Source of the DNA: Bacteroidales bacterium
GTDB lineage: Bacteria; Bacteroidota; Bacteroidia; Bacteroidales; Bacteroidaceae
Assembly: GCA_015060965.1 (NCBI GenBank)
Contig: SUXN01000010.1
Coordinates: forward strand, 1-64,000
Reading direction: 5' to 3'
DNA: 64,000 nt
In this document: piece by piece, positions 1 to 7,947 of the stretch
Position numbering within the stretch: the stretch's first letter is position 1
Layout: each line of letters begins with the position of its first letter
Translations under genes and position numbers: made by a program
Notes under the pieces: generated by a model
What the model saw: only the letters and a program-made list of their open reading frames with translations
Databases searched by the model: none
Told to the model about the DNA's origin: nothing

Positions 1-85
1 GCTTGACATACAAGCTTTTACTCTTTTCTTCCATAGCTTTACTTTTTATTGTGTAACGCTATTTTAGGACAGGACAATTCTCAAA

Positions 86-125
86 AAAAAAGAGGAACTC
101 TCTTTTTTTGAGAATTCCTCTTTTG
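86..125 (-). terminator. Hairpin terminator after tRNA-Leu
   Basis: On the minus strand AAAGAGGAA and TTCCTCTTT pair across an A-rich loop and are followed by a run of T. It lies directly downstream of the tRNA-Leu gene. A second overlapping pairing (AATTCTC with GAGAATT) is also possible. Confidence 0.6.
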
Positions 126-133
126 TCTCATCG

Positions 134-215
134 TGCGCGTGATAGGACTCGAACCTACACGTCGCAAAACACCAGATCCTAAGTCTGGCGCGTCTACCAA
201 TTTCGCCACACGCGC
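134..215 (-). tRNA. tRNA-Leu (anticodon UAG)
   Basis: The minus strand folds as a class II tRNA: acceptor arms GCGCGUG and CACGCGC with discriminator A, a D-arm region, the anticodon stem CCAGA/UCUGG around loop CUUAGGA (anticodon UAG, reading CUA/CUG leucine codons), and a T-arm containing GGUUCGAGUCC. The 3' CCA is not encoded. The variable region is longer than in class I tRNAs, as expected for leucine. Confidence 0.93.
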
Positions 216-278
216 GATAAAACTTAGTATGTCTCTTGAAAGACTCGGCAAAGATAGTGCATTTTTTTTGAAAAACTG

Positions 279-1310
279 CTACTCTTTACCTGATATTTTG
301 TCATAATACTCAAAGATGGCCTGTTTGGCCTCTTCAATCATTGTGTCGCGTCCTTGGTTCCAGTCCTCGCTGCTGATGTCTACCTTAATGTCGGGCTCAA
401 TGCCGAATTCGGTGTGGTTGCCCTGTGCGTCGAGTATGGGACAGGCCGAGAACCTGACACCCCAGCCGTTGGGCAGGGTGCTGTTGAGCGGCATTCCGCT
501 GCCTCCACCAGTCCTGTCGCCCAGGATAGCAACGTGGGGCAGCTCGCGCATGAACATTACAAAGTGGTTGGCGGCACTGTACACGCCTCTGTTGGTGAGC
601 ACCACCACTGGACGCAGCCATATTGCGCCTTCTCCGGGTTCAAGATATAGTTTCTCGGGTTTTGAGAAGTCATAGTGCCCCTTGCCGGTCTTGTGCTGAA
701 TGTAACCGCAGTGTATCTTCTCTTTTGTGAATGATGAAGCTAACTTCTCCGCGGCAGTGAGCATGCCGCCGCCGTTGTTGCGTATGTCGAGTATCAAACC
801 TTTGCAATCCTTGAGGTTCATCATCATCACAGAAAGGTTATCTGTGCCGAAGCCGTTTGCGAAGCTCTCTACATAGGCATACCCTATGCTGTCTTCAAGG
901 TGTGTGTACTTTATGCCGTTGGTGATGCGGAAGTCTGTGCCCAGGTAGTTACGCTGGATGGAGTCGCTGAAGTTGATGGGGTGGTCGAGCTTCCAGTCCC
1001 AGTAGAACTTTGTGCCGTAGATTGATGTGAGGTTCACGTGGCCGTCGCGCAGCTCGGCAAGCATGTCGCCCAGCACGTCAAAGAGGGCTGCGTTGCTGCT
1101 GCATGTGTCGGCCAAGGGTCTGTATCTGTCATATACGACATCCCAGTTGAGTCCGTATTCCTCCTCGGCCTGTGCAAAGAAGCAGTAACGCTCGTCGATG
1201 AGGCTCCACAATGCTTCGAAGTTGCCGTTGGGGGTGTTGTTGAACTCATCCTCCTCGATGCAGCCGGCAAGAATGAACGGCAGGGTAATATATAAAAGTA
1301 TTCTTTTCAT
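279..1310 (-). CDS. S41 family C-terminal-processing-type peptidase, lipoprotein
   Basis: The 343-residue product begins with a lipoprotein signal peptide whose lipobox LAGC places the lipidated cysteine at residue 17, followed by acidic residues (EEDE) that in Bacteroidota often mark surface-exposed lipoproteins. The S41 core is clear: ILDIRNNGGG at 173-182, the nucleophile region RGVYSAAN with the predicted catalytic serine at 245, and GDRTGGGSG near 264. Members of this family cleave proteins with a Ser/Lys mechanism. No PDZ domain is obvious, so this resembles the short tricorn/CtpA-like lipoproteins common in Bacteroides rather than housekeeping CtpA. It ends 11 bp before the start-side of the DUF3316 gene and is probably cotranscribed with it. 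Its substrate is unknown. Confidence 0.88.
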   Translation of the reverse strand: MKRILLYITLPFILAGCIEEDEFNNTPNGNFEALWSLIDERYCFFAQAEEEYGLNWDVVYDRYRPLADTCSSNAALFDVLGDMLAELRDGHVNLTSIYGTKFYWDWKLDHPINFSDSIQRNYLGTDFRITNGIKYTHLEDSIGYAYVESFANGFGTDNLSVMMMNLKDCKGLILDIRNNGGGMLTAAEKLASSFTKEKIHCGYIQHKTGKGHYDFSKPEKLYLEPGEGAIWLRPVVVLTNRGVYSAANHFVMFMRELPHVAILGDRTGGGSGMPLNSTLPNGWGVRFSACPILDAQGNHTEFGIEPDIKVDISSEDWNQGRDTMIEEAKQAIFEYYDKISGKE

Positions 1311-1321
1311 CCTGTTATGCT

Positions 1322-2182
1322 TTAGTATGGGGTATACGCCTTGATGCTGTTCTCCTGCTTTATCTTGAATATTGTCTTTACGAATCCGAAGGTGAAGGCG
1401 TGGCGGTATATGTGGCAGCGTATGTCGTTTATGTCGCTCTGGAAAATGTCGCCGCTGTATGCGATGCGCAGGGTGGTGCTGTGACGTTTCCAGCGCAGGG
1501 GGATGTCAAGCGACAGCGTGTGGCGCCACGACGGGCAGTTCAGCGGGTGGGTGAATGCGATGATGCCGCCTGAGTGTCCCAGACCGAAAATCTCATAATA
1601 GCTCTGCCCGAACTCAGGTGCGAACATCACTCCTGCAAGCGGGATGTCAAACTGTAGCCTTGCCGTCCAGTCGCTCTCTCTCACCGGTATGCGGTAGATT
1701 GCCATTCCTGATGCCGCCAATGCAGTGCGCAGCTTTGCCGCCACGGGGTTGTTGCCGTTGGAGGGGATGTACAGTGCTCCGCCCTCAAGCTGTATCTGCA
1801 CTCCTGCAAGCAGTTTCAGACGCTCTCCCACGGTGAAAGGGTGGTATCCTCCCCAGCTGTATGAAGCCATGGCTGCCAACTGGGCGTTGTTGCCTTGTGT
1901 GGTGTATCCTACTGTACCGTTGAACAGTGTCTGGAACTTCCATCGGTAGCTGCCTGTGCGTGCATCGCGGAAATTCTCGTGCTGCAGGTACAGCGCACCG
2001 CCCTTGTGGTCGTAGCCGCTGAGATAGGTGTCCAGGTTGTTCATGCTGCCTATGCCGAACAGGGTGCTCTTCACCACAATCCTCTCTGGAATTATGCTGT
2101 CGGTGATAAAGTATTGCGCCCTTGACGCCAGCGGTGTCGCCAGCAGTGCAAGGGCTGCAATTATGGTTATGATATTTCTCAT
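1322..2182 (-). CDS. DUF3316 family exported protein
   Basis: The 286-residue protein has a Sec signal peptide ending near ASRAQ, then a body of alternating aromatic/hydrophobic residues consistent with beta strands. The overall pattern (an early NNLDTYLSGYDHKG segment, a central MASYSWGGYHPFTVGERLKLLAG segment in parts, and a C-terminal FGFVKTIFKIK) matches my recollection of the DUF3316 family of Bacteroidales, whose function is unknown. An outer-membrane or periplasmic beta-rich protein is likely. It sits immediately upstream of the S41 peptidase on the same strand, so the two may work together; that link is inference from spacing only. Confidence 0.7.
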   Translation of the reverse strand: MRNIITIIAALALLATPLASRAQYFITDSIIPERIVVKSTLFGIGSMNNLDTYLSGYDHKGGALYLQHENFRDARTGSYRWKFQTLFNGTVGYTTQGNNAQLAAMASYSWGGYHPFTVGERLKLLAGVQIQLEGGALYIPSNGNNPVAAKLRTALAASGMAIYRIPVRESDWTARLQFDIPLAGVMFAPEFGQSYYEIFGLGHSGGIIAFTHPLNCPSWRHTLSLDIPLRWKRHSTTLRIAYSGDIFQSDINDIRCHIYRHAFTFGFVKTIFKIKQENSIKAYTPY

Positions 2183-2232
2183 TATTATCGGTATAACGGG
2201 AGTGTTGTATAATAATTCTTCAACTCTTCCAC

Positions 2233-2295
2233 CCGTTGCTCTCCAACGGTCCCTCTTGGTTAAGAGGGACGAGCGGAACAGAGTGTAGCGGATGG
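2233..2295. repeat. 63-bp repeat, copy 1, left of the DUF559 gene
   Basis: This segment matches 2758-2820 at about 60 of 63 positions. It contains the perfect hairpin GTCCCTCTT-GGTT-AAGAGGGAC followed by a shared GAGCGGAACAGAGTGTAGCGG tail (given here in part). The pair brackets the DUF559 gene in direct orientation. Confidence 0.9.
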
Positions 2296-2300
2296 TATAA

Positions 2301-2693
2301 TTAGTTGTTCTTTTGTTTTTCTGTTAAACCTTCAATTTCTTCTCTTATGGCATTGAGAACTCCATCCAGATTATGCCATATTTCGTTGTTCTCAAATCGA
2401 AGTACGCTGATTCCGCAGGATTTCAGGTAGTTTGTCCTGTCATAATCATATGTATCTCCCGACATTGTATAATGTTCATTGCCATCAAGTTCAATGCATA
2501 ACTTATACTTGGGGCAATAGAAGTCAAGAATAAATTTGCCGATAGAGAATTGTCTTCTCCACGATAATCCATCTAGCCTTTTAGCTTTGAGTTGTAACCA
2601 TAGAGTTGCCTCGGCTGGGGTTAAATTCTTTCGTAAATTGCGCCTTAGGCCTTTAACTTCTTTTTTGTTTACGTTCCTATTATACTCCACCAA
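2301..2693 (-). CDS. DUF559 endonuclease-domain protein
   Basis: The 130-residue product is almost entirely one DUF559 domain: RRNLTPAEATLWLQLKAKR near the N terminus, then RRQFSIGKFILDFYCP and LCIELDGNEHY, the stretch that in this Vsr-like/restriction-endonuclease-fold family carries the acidic metal-binding residues (D of LDFYCP and E/D of IELDG). A stop codon lies just upstream of the TTG at 2693, so initiation must use TTG (2693) or GTG (2690); no good ribosome-binding site is visible. The gene is flanked on both sides by near-identical 63-bp repeats, suggesting that gene and repeats travel as a unit. The biological role of stand-alone DUF559 genes is not established. Confidence 0.82.
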   Translation of the reverse strand: MVEYNRNVNKKEVKGLRRNLRKNLTPAEATLWLQLKAKRLDGLSWRRQFSIGKFILDFYCPKYKLCIELDGNEHYTMSGDTYDYDRTNYLKSCGISVLRFENNEIWHNLDGVLNAIREEIEGLTEKQKNN

Positions 2694-2757
2694 TTAATAT
2701 ACTGTTAGAATCTCTTGTCAAAATAAATCAGGATCGGATAAGATTGCTTTTATCCAG

Positions 2758-2820
2758 CCGTTGCTCCCCAACTGTCCCTCTTGGTTAAGAGGGACGAGCG
2801 GAACAGAGTGTAGCGGAGGG
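2758..2820. repeat. 63-bp repeat, copy 2, right of the DUF559 gene
   Basis: Direct repeat of 2233-2295 with three visible mismatches, carrying the same GTCCCTCTT/AAGAGGGAC hairpin. It lies upstream of the DUF559 start and downstream of parC. Confidence 0.9.
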
Positions 2821-2867
2821 AGTTTCTGTAGGTATTGGCTTTACATGTTCTGTTGTAATCATATTTC

Positions 2868-2928
2868 CAACTCCTCCGTCACTGCGCTTCGCTTGTGCCA
2901 CCTCCTCTTGCTCAAGAGAAGGAGTTTT
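2868..2928. repeat. Related REP-like hairpin between the DUF559 unit and parC
   Basis: Carries an inverted pair CTCCTTCTC/CTCCTCTTG around TTGCTCAAG next to CACTGCGCTTCGCTTGTGCC. It resembles the 63-bp repeats in layout (a hairpin of CTC/GAG type beside a GCGCTTCGC-type segment) but not in sequence. It may also end parC transcription. Confidence 0.45.
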
Positions 2929-2972
2929 TTTCTGCTTCGCTTCCTGACGGTCCTTCTTGATGAAGATAATCT

Positions 2973-5645
2973 TTATTCTTCACCGAAGAGTGTCAGCTGC
3001 TCGGGGCTGTCGTTATCAGGTTCCTCTGTTTCAGGCTCCTCTATAACCTCGGGTGGTGGCGGGAACTTTGTAGGCTCCAGCTCGATGATTTCGTCAATCT
3101 CGTATGTGGTGAGGCGCTTGCCGCGTGCCTTGAAGCTCTTCACTCCAATGAACTCGTCTACCTCAATAACCAGCGGTTCGCGGAAGTTGTCGTTGCCGCC
3201 GAACATCACCTGTATACGCGGGAACGGTGTCTCGGAGAACCATATCAGCTTGTTGTCCTTGTTGTCGCCGAAGCAGTTCTGACGGCGCGGGCTCTGCTCA
3301 AGAGTGAACCTCTTGACATACGGGTAGCCCTGCTGTGATGCGTCGTAGAGAGCCGCTGTCCACACCTTGTTGGGGTCGAACTTCTCAAGCACCATAAGGT
3401 CGTCCTCGTAGTGGTTGTTAAGGTCGACAGGGCTCAGGTAGAACTCGCCGTTGTTGCGTATCGCCAGTATCCTGTCGTCGTTGTGGAACTCACCCAGATA
3501 CTCGCCGTGGTTGTCGAAGTTGATTCGCAGGATATCGCGGTCGAACCACACTTTTCTGCCGCCCAGGGTCGAGCTGCCGTGTTTCTTCAGTGTGATGCGC
3601 ATCACCTCGTTCTTGGTGAGTATATTGCCCATCGACTGGCGTCCCTTGATGGCTATGTCGCTGAAGTCCTTCTCTATGATGGCATTGCGCAAGCGTGGGT
3701 TAGGCTTCAGCAGCACCTTGATAACCTCGGCCTCGCCATTGGGGTTGGCTGTGAAATACGCCACCTTCGAGCCCGGAGTGCCCTGTGTGAGGTCATACTC
3801 GCGGTCGCGTGTCATGCCTGTGGCAGCAAAACGCTTTATGTAGTGTATGCCGTTCTTGCCGTCTCGGTATACGGCATTGTATATCGTGCGTTTGTCGTTC
3901 TTCTTGAACACATCGATGTGGATAACGTTCTTGCCCACGAAAAGTTTGTCACACACCTTCACAATCTTGTATTTTCCGTCCTTGTAGAACAGGATGATGT
4001 CATCGATGTCCGAGCAGTTGGTTACAAACTCGTCCTTCTTGAGCGATGTACCGATGAATCCCTCGGCACGGTTGATGTAGAGCTTCTGGTTGGCCTCTAT
4101 CACCTTTGCCGCCACGATTGTGTCGAAATTGCGTATTTCGGTCTGGCGCGGGTAGCGTGCACCGTACTTCTCCTTGAGCATGGTGAACCACTTTATTGTC
4201 ACCGCTGTCATCTGCGCCAGTTGCTTGTCGATGTCGGCAATATCCTTCTTGAGGCGTGCGATAAGCTCCTCTGCCTTGTCTTTGTTGAAACGCAGTATGC
4301 GCGCCATCTTTATCTCCATCAGGCGCAGCAGATCATCGCGTGTAATCTCACGGATGAAATCCTTCTTATATGGCTCCAGACGGTGGTCGATGTGTGCCAG
4401 TGCACTGTCCATGTCGGGTGCCTGCTCAAACTCCTTGTCCTTGTATATGCGTTCCTCGATGAAGATACTCTCGAGTGATGCAAAATGCAGCTGCTCGAGC
4501 AGTTCGCCCTTGCGTATCTGCAGCTCAAGGCGCAACAGCTCCTTGGTGCTGTCTACCGAGCGGCGCAACAGCTCGCTCACGGTGAGGAATACCGGTGTGT
4601 GGTTGTCAATGACGCAGCAGCATGGGGTGATGCTTATCTCGCAGTCAGTGAATGCGTAGAGCGCGTCGATGGTCTTGTCGCTTGAGACTCCCGGCGCAAG
4701 ATGCACTAAAATCTCCACCTTGTCCGACGTGTTGTCATCGACCTTGCGTATCTTTATCTTGCCGTTGTCAACGGCCTTGAGTATCGATTCAATGATGAGC
4801 GGAGTTGTCTTTCCGAACGGAATCTCGTTGATTGTCAGTGTCTTGTTGTCCTCCGACTTCGTTATCTTCGCGCGGATGCGTACACGGCCCGTGCGGTCGC
4901 CGTCATGGTAACGCGACACGTCGATGCTGCCGCCTGTCTGGAAGTCGGGCAACAGCTGGAACGGCTCCTTGCGCAGATAGGCTATTGCTGCGTCGCACAC
5001 CTCGTTGAAGTTATGCGGCAGAATTTTTGAAGAGAGGCCCACGGCAATACCCTCCACACCGTGTACCAACAGCAACGGGAACTTCACCGGCAGGGTGATA
5101 GGTTCCTTGTTGCGGCCGTCGTACGACAGTTTCCACTCCGTTGTCTTGGGGTTGAATACCACGTCATGTGCAAAGTGCGACAGGCGTGCCTCGATGTATC
5201 GTGGCGCGGCAGCCGAGTCACCGGTGAGGATGTTACCCCAGTTACCCTGGCAGTCGATGAGGAAATCCTTCTGTCCCATCTGCACTAGTGCTCCGGCAAT
5301 TGAAGCATCGCCGTGAGGGTGGTACTGCATGGTGTGTCCCACGACATTCGCAACCTTGTTGTAGCGTCCGTCGTCAAGCTCGCGCATCGCATGCAGTATG
5401 CGGCGCTGTACAGGCTTCAATCCATCATAAAGATGTGGCACTGCGCGTTCCAGAATCACATACGATGCATAGTCCAGAAACCAATTCTGGTACATTCCCG
5501 TCAGCTTGTGGGTGATGGGGTCACCGCTACCGCTGGGGTCATAGTGGCTATGCTCCTCACCTGCGGGGCCCCCGTTCTCTGTGGCAGGCATCTCCCCGGC
5601 GCCGTTCATCTCCTCGATGTTCTCGTCAAATTCGTTGTTGTCCAT
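2973..5645 (-). CDS. parC: DNA topoisomerase IV subunit A
   Basis: The 890-residue protein is a type IIA topoisomerase A subunit, which cuts and reseals DNA to decatenate chromosomes together with ParE. The N-terminal breakage-reunion domain is canonical: YASYVILERAVPHLYDGLKP, then QRRILHAM, NVVGHTMQYHPHGD and AAPRYIEARLS, with the DNA-linking tyrosine at residue 150. The C-terminal part (about 560-830) lacks a recognisable GyrA box and has the divergent blades expected of Bacteroidota ParC; the last 30 residues are acidic and proline-rich. An N-terminal extension of about 45 acidic residues precedes the conserved core. parE is not adjacent in this window. GyrA is the alternative, but the missing GyrA box and the divergent C terminus favour ParC. 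Confidence 0.9.
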   Translation of the reverse strand: MDNNEFDENIEEMNGAGEMPATENGGPAGEEHSHYDPSGSGDPITHKLTGMYQNWFLDYASYVILERAVPHLYDGLKPVQRRILHAMRELDDGRYNKVANVVGHTMQYHPHGDASIAGALVQMGQKDFLIDCQGNWGNILTGDSAAAPRYIEARLSHFAHDVVFNPKTTEWKLSYDGRNKEPITLPVKFPLLLVHGVEGIAVGLSSKILPHNFNEVCDAAIAYLRKEPFQLLPDFQTGGSIDVSRYHDGDRTGRVRIRAKITKSEDNKTLTINEIPFGKTTPLIIESILKAVDNGKIKIRKVDDNTSDKVEILVHLAPGVSSDKTIDALYAFTDCEISITPCCCVIDNHTPVFLTVSELLRRSVDSTKELLRLELQIRKGELLEQLHFASLESIFIEERIYKDKEFEQAPDMDSALAHIDHRLEPYKKDFIREITRDDLLRLMEIKMARILRFNKDKAEELIARLKKDIADIDKQLAQMTAVTIKWFTMLKEKYGARYPRQTEIRNFDTIVAAKVIEANQKLYINRAEGFIGTSLKKDEFVTNCSDIDDIILFYKDGKYKIVKVCDKLFVGKNVIHIDVFKKNDKRTIYNAVYRDGKNGIHYIKRFAATGMTRDREYDLTQGTPGSKVAYFTANPNGEAEVIKVLLKPNPRLRNAIIEKDFSDIAIKGRQSMGNILTKNEVMRITLKKHGSSTLGGRKVWFDRDILRINFDNHGEYLGEFHNDDRILAIRNNGEFYLSPVDLNNHYEDDLMVLEKFDPNKVWTAALYDASQQGYPYVKRFTLEQSPRRQNCFGDNKDNKLIWFSETPFPRIQVMFGGNDNFREPLVIEVDEFIGVKSFKARGKRLTTYEIDEIIELEPTKFPPPPEVIEEPETEEPDNDSPEQLTLFGEE

Positions 5646-5802
5646 AACTTATACGCGCTTTTATTCGCACATTACCGCAAATTTAAACAAAAAATGGCGA
5701 ATACCAAACTATGGAACTCTTTTTGCTGTCTTGTATGAAATATGTGGACAGTGGATATGGGTGTAAACGGAAAATAAGTGTAATTAATTTTTGCTGTCTT
5801 AT

Positions 5803-5832
5803 GGTTACTTTTTTGTCAGCGGTTCTTTAACT
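5803..5832 (+). promoter_or_regulatory. Putative ECF-sigma promoter, site A
   Basis: GGTTACTTT (5803-5811), 13 bases, then CTTTAACT (5825-5832). The same two blocks with the same 13-base spacer occur at 14876 and 16235, each time before a gene of this cluster. Predicted start of transcription is about 5840, leaving a leader of roughly 110 bases with a G8 tract at 5885-5892. Confidence 0.6.
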
Positions 5833-5884
5833 CGTATGCGAGTATATTATACGATTTTTCCATTGTTAACACATTTTAACAATT

Positions 5885-5892
5885 GGGGGGGG
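5885..5892. repeat. Poly-G tract (G8) in the leader of the envelope cluster
   Basis: Eight consecutive G in an otherwise AT-rich leader, between the ECF-like site at 5803 and the start codon at 5954. A TATTTTTG box of the housekeeping -7 type follows at 5912-5919, and a TTG precedes at 5883. Confidence 0.7.
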
Positions 5893-5953
5893 TAAAATGG
5901 ACCCTTCTTATTATTTTTGAAGAATATAAACACATGTAAACACTATATTACGA

Positions 5954-7801
5954 ATGAAAAACAATATTATAGCTTTCTTATTTATGCTTTTTGCAGTCCA
6001 TACGGTTCATGGACAGAACTGGGATTATATTATGGACTCAGGAGAATATTATTATGGAGTAGGGCGCGGAAGCACAATGGAAGAAGCCCGCGAGCAGGCT
6101 CTTGTATCTCTTTCCCAATCAATATCTGTTCAAATAAAGAGCGACTTGACGCATCTGCTTGAGGAGATGAACAGCAATGGTGTTATTGACAGTGAACAGC
6201 GTATCAGAATGTATTCAGAGAGTTCATCTCAAGCAACATTGCATGATGTCAACTTTTGGGAATACAGCGGTCCTCCAAAATGTGTTATGCGCGCATATGT
6301 TGAGCGTACTGTGGTCGATGCAATGTATTCCCGTAGGATAGATAGGGCAAGAGGTCTTGTTGTGGAAGCTGAAAGATATCTTTCTGAACAGAAATTAGAC
6401 ATGGCTTTAAGAGCCTATTATTGGGCTTATGCCCTTACACGTTCCGTAAAGGACCCAGGTCGTGTAAAGGATGAATCGGGTAAGAGGACTCTTATCGATT
6501 ATCTGCCACTTGTCATCGAGGATATAATGGGTGACATTGAGGTCTCGTATGGTAAACGCGATGGCGAGAGTGTGGATATGCATTTTACTTATAAAGGAAA
6601 ACCTGTAAAGTCTTTGAATTTCTTCTATAATGATGGTCGTGGCGAGTGTTACGGTAGCGTGAAGGACGGTTATGGTAATTTACGCGTTCATCCAAGTCAC
6701 TCCGGTGCATATTATCATCTTGAAATTGACTATGAGGCCGTAAATGTGGTGAAGAATGACAAAGATCTTGAGCAGATACTCAATGTTGTACCAAAGAGAG
6801 TTATTCCAAAATCTGGTAAGACCGTAAAGGGAGGGGATGGCAGGACACTGAAATCTTCCGAGAAAAAGGCCGCAAACATTGTGGCGTCTAATGAGATTGC
6901 GCCCTCGGCATCGCAATTGGTACAGAATGATGCCGATTACGAAAAAACAGTTGGTGATATTATCAATGCAATATCAAGCGGAAACTATGAAAGGGTGGCC
7001 AATGACAGATATTTTACTGCTAATGGGCTTGAGATCTACCGTAAACTTGTAAAATATGGTACCGCTAAAGTGATTGGCATTCCAAAAATCAGCTATTTCA
7101 AAGGACCTGAAGGAACTGTTGCTGCGCGAGGCTTGCACATGAGCTTTTCCTTTAACCGTGGCCGTAAAACGACCTTCGTTGAAGATGTGGTATTTACAAT
7201 CGGTCAAGAAGGTAAAGTCGACAATATATCCTTTGGGCTTGGTGTAGATGCCACCAATGCGATACTTTGCAATCGGGCTTCCGAAGCAGATGCGACAACC
7301 CTTGAGATGCGCGAGACCCTTGTGGGCTTTATGGAAAACTATAAGACTGCATATTGTCTTGAGCGCCTTGACTATATTGAAAAGATTTTTTCCGATGATG
7401 CCGTAATAATCCGCGGTATGGTTCTCAAGACACCAACCCGGAACTCCGATGTAGAGAACCGTGTCAGGATAAGTAATAAGGGACATGAAATAATACATTA
7501 CAATAAGGATAACAAGCAGGAGTATCTCAAGTACCTGAGAGAGAGTTTTTCCAGGAAGGAGTTTATTAATATCCGTTTTACCGATGCCGATGTGCAGACA
7601 CTTGACAAAACCGCTGGTAAAGAACTCTATGGTATACAATTGAGACAGGAGTATACATCATCGAACTATTCCGATAAAGGATATCTTTTCCTGATGATTG
7701 ATTTCACCGATAAGGAAGAGCCTCTTATCATGGTGCGCACTTGGCAACCAAATGAAGAGGATATGAATAAACTCTATCACGGAGGCTACTTTTTTAAATA
7801 G
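5954..7801 (+). CDS. LPP20-like exported protein, first gene of the envelope cluster
   Basis: The 615-residue product has a Sec signal peptide (cleavage near VHGQ) and so is periplasmic or outer-membrane associated. Residues about 30-140 (YYYGVGRGSTMEEAREQAL followed by SLSQSISVQIKS) resemble the LPP20/FlgT-like fold that begins with GxGxA...A..A motifs; residues 140-180 form a helical pair. The middle part is beta-rich, and the last 250 residues contain two segments resembling NTF2-like stress domains (VEDVVFTIGQEGKVDNISFG; GYLFLMIDFTDKEEPLIMVRTW). No catalytic motif is visible. It is preceded by the ECF-like promoter site and followed, after 146 bp, by the PEGA gene, so it probably opens the operon. 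Function unknown. Confidence 0.65.
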   Translation: MKNNIIAFLFMLFAVHTVHGQNWDYIMDSGEYYYGVGRGSTMEEAREQALVSLSQSISVQIKSDLTHLLEEMNSNGVIDSEQRIRMYSESSSQATLHDVNFWEYSGPPKCVMRAYVERTVVDAMYSRRIDRARGLVVEAERYLSEQKLDMALRAYYWAYALTRSVKDPGRVKDESGKRTLIDYLPLVIEDIMGDIEVSYGKRDGESVDMHFTYKGKPVKSLNFFYNDGRGECYGSVKDGYGNLRVHPSHSGAYYHLEIDYEAVNVVKNDKDLEQILNVVPKRVIPKSGKTVKGGDGRTLKSSEKKAANIVASNEIAPSASQLVQNDADYEKTVGDIINAISSGNYERVANDRYFTANGLEIYRKLVKYGTAKVIGIPKISYFKGPEGTVAARGLHMSFSFNRGRKTTFVEDVVFTIGQEGKVDNISFGLGVDATNAILCNRASEADATTLEMRETLVGFMENYKTAYCLERLDYIEKIFSDDAVIIRGMVLKTPTRNSDVENRVRISNKGHEIIHYNKDNKQEYLKYLRESFSRKEFINIRFTDADVQTLDKTAGKELYGIQLRQEYTSSNYSDKGYLFLMIDFTDKEEPLIMVRTWQPNEEDMNKLYHGGYFFK

Positions 7802-7838
7802 GATAAGAATATAAATTCAACGAAATCGTACGTTTTGT

Positions 7839-7882
7839 GTCATTCTGAACGAAGTGAAGAATCTTATTAAACTGCGGCTCAG
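7839..7882. repeat. REP-like repeat between the first two cluster genes
   Basis: Contains GTCATTCTGAACGAAGTG followed by AAGAATCTT, the same core seen at 22488, 45809, 45872, 45928 and 50229, and a partial inverted copy (CTCAGAATGA) at 7870. Confidence 0.75.
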
Positions 7883-7947
7883 AATGAAAAACAGACCAAT
7901 GATAGGTTTGCAAGAAGTTTGAATTAAGAAGACAATAATATACCGGT

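Noticed and set aside
2301..2693. DUF559 gene as a Vsr mismatch endonuclease of a restriction-modification system
   Set aside because: No methyltransferase or restriction gene is adjacent, and the sequence fits DUF559 better than Vsr.
3411..4478. Long plus-strand frame (355 residues) inside parC
   Set aside because: It is antisense to a strongly conserved gene and its product is hydrophobic-biased without any family pattern; a codon-bias shadow.
6974..7639. Minus-strand frame of 221 residues within the first cluster gene
   Set aside because: No ribosome-binding site or family; the plus-strand gene has a signal peptide and operon context.
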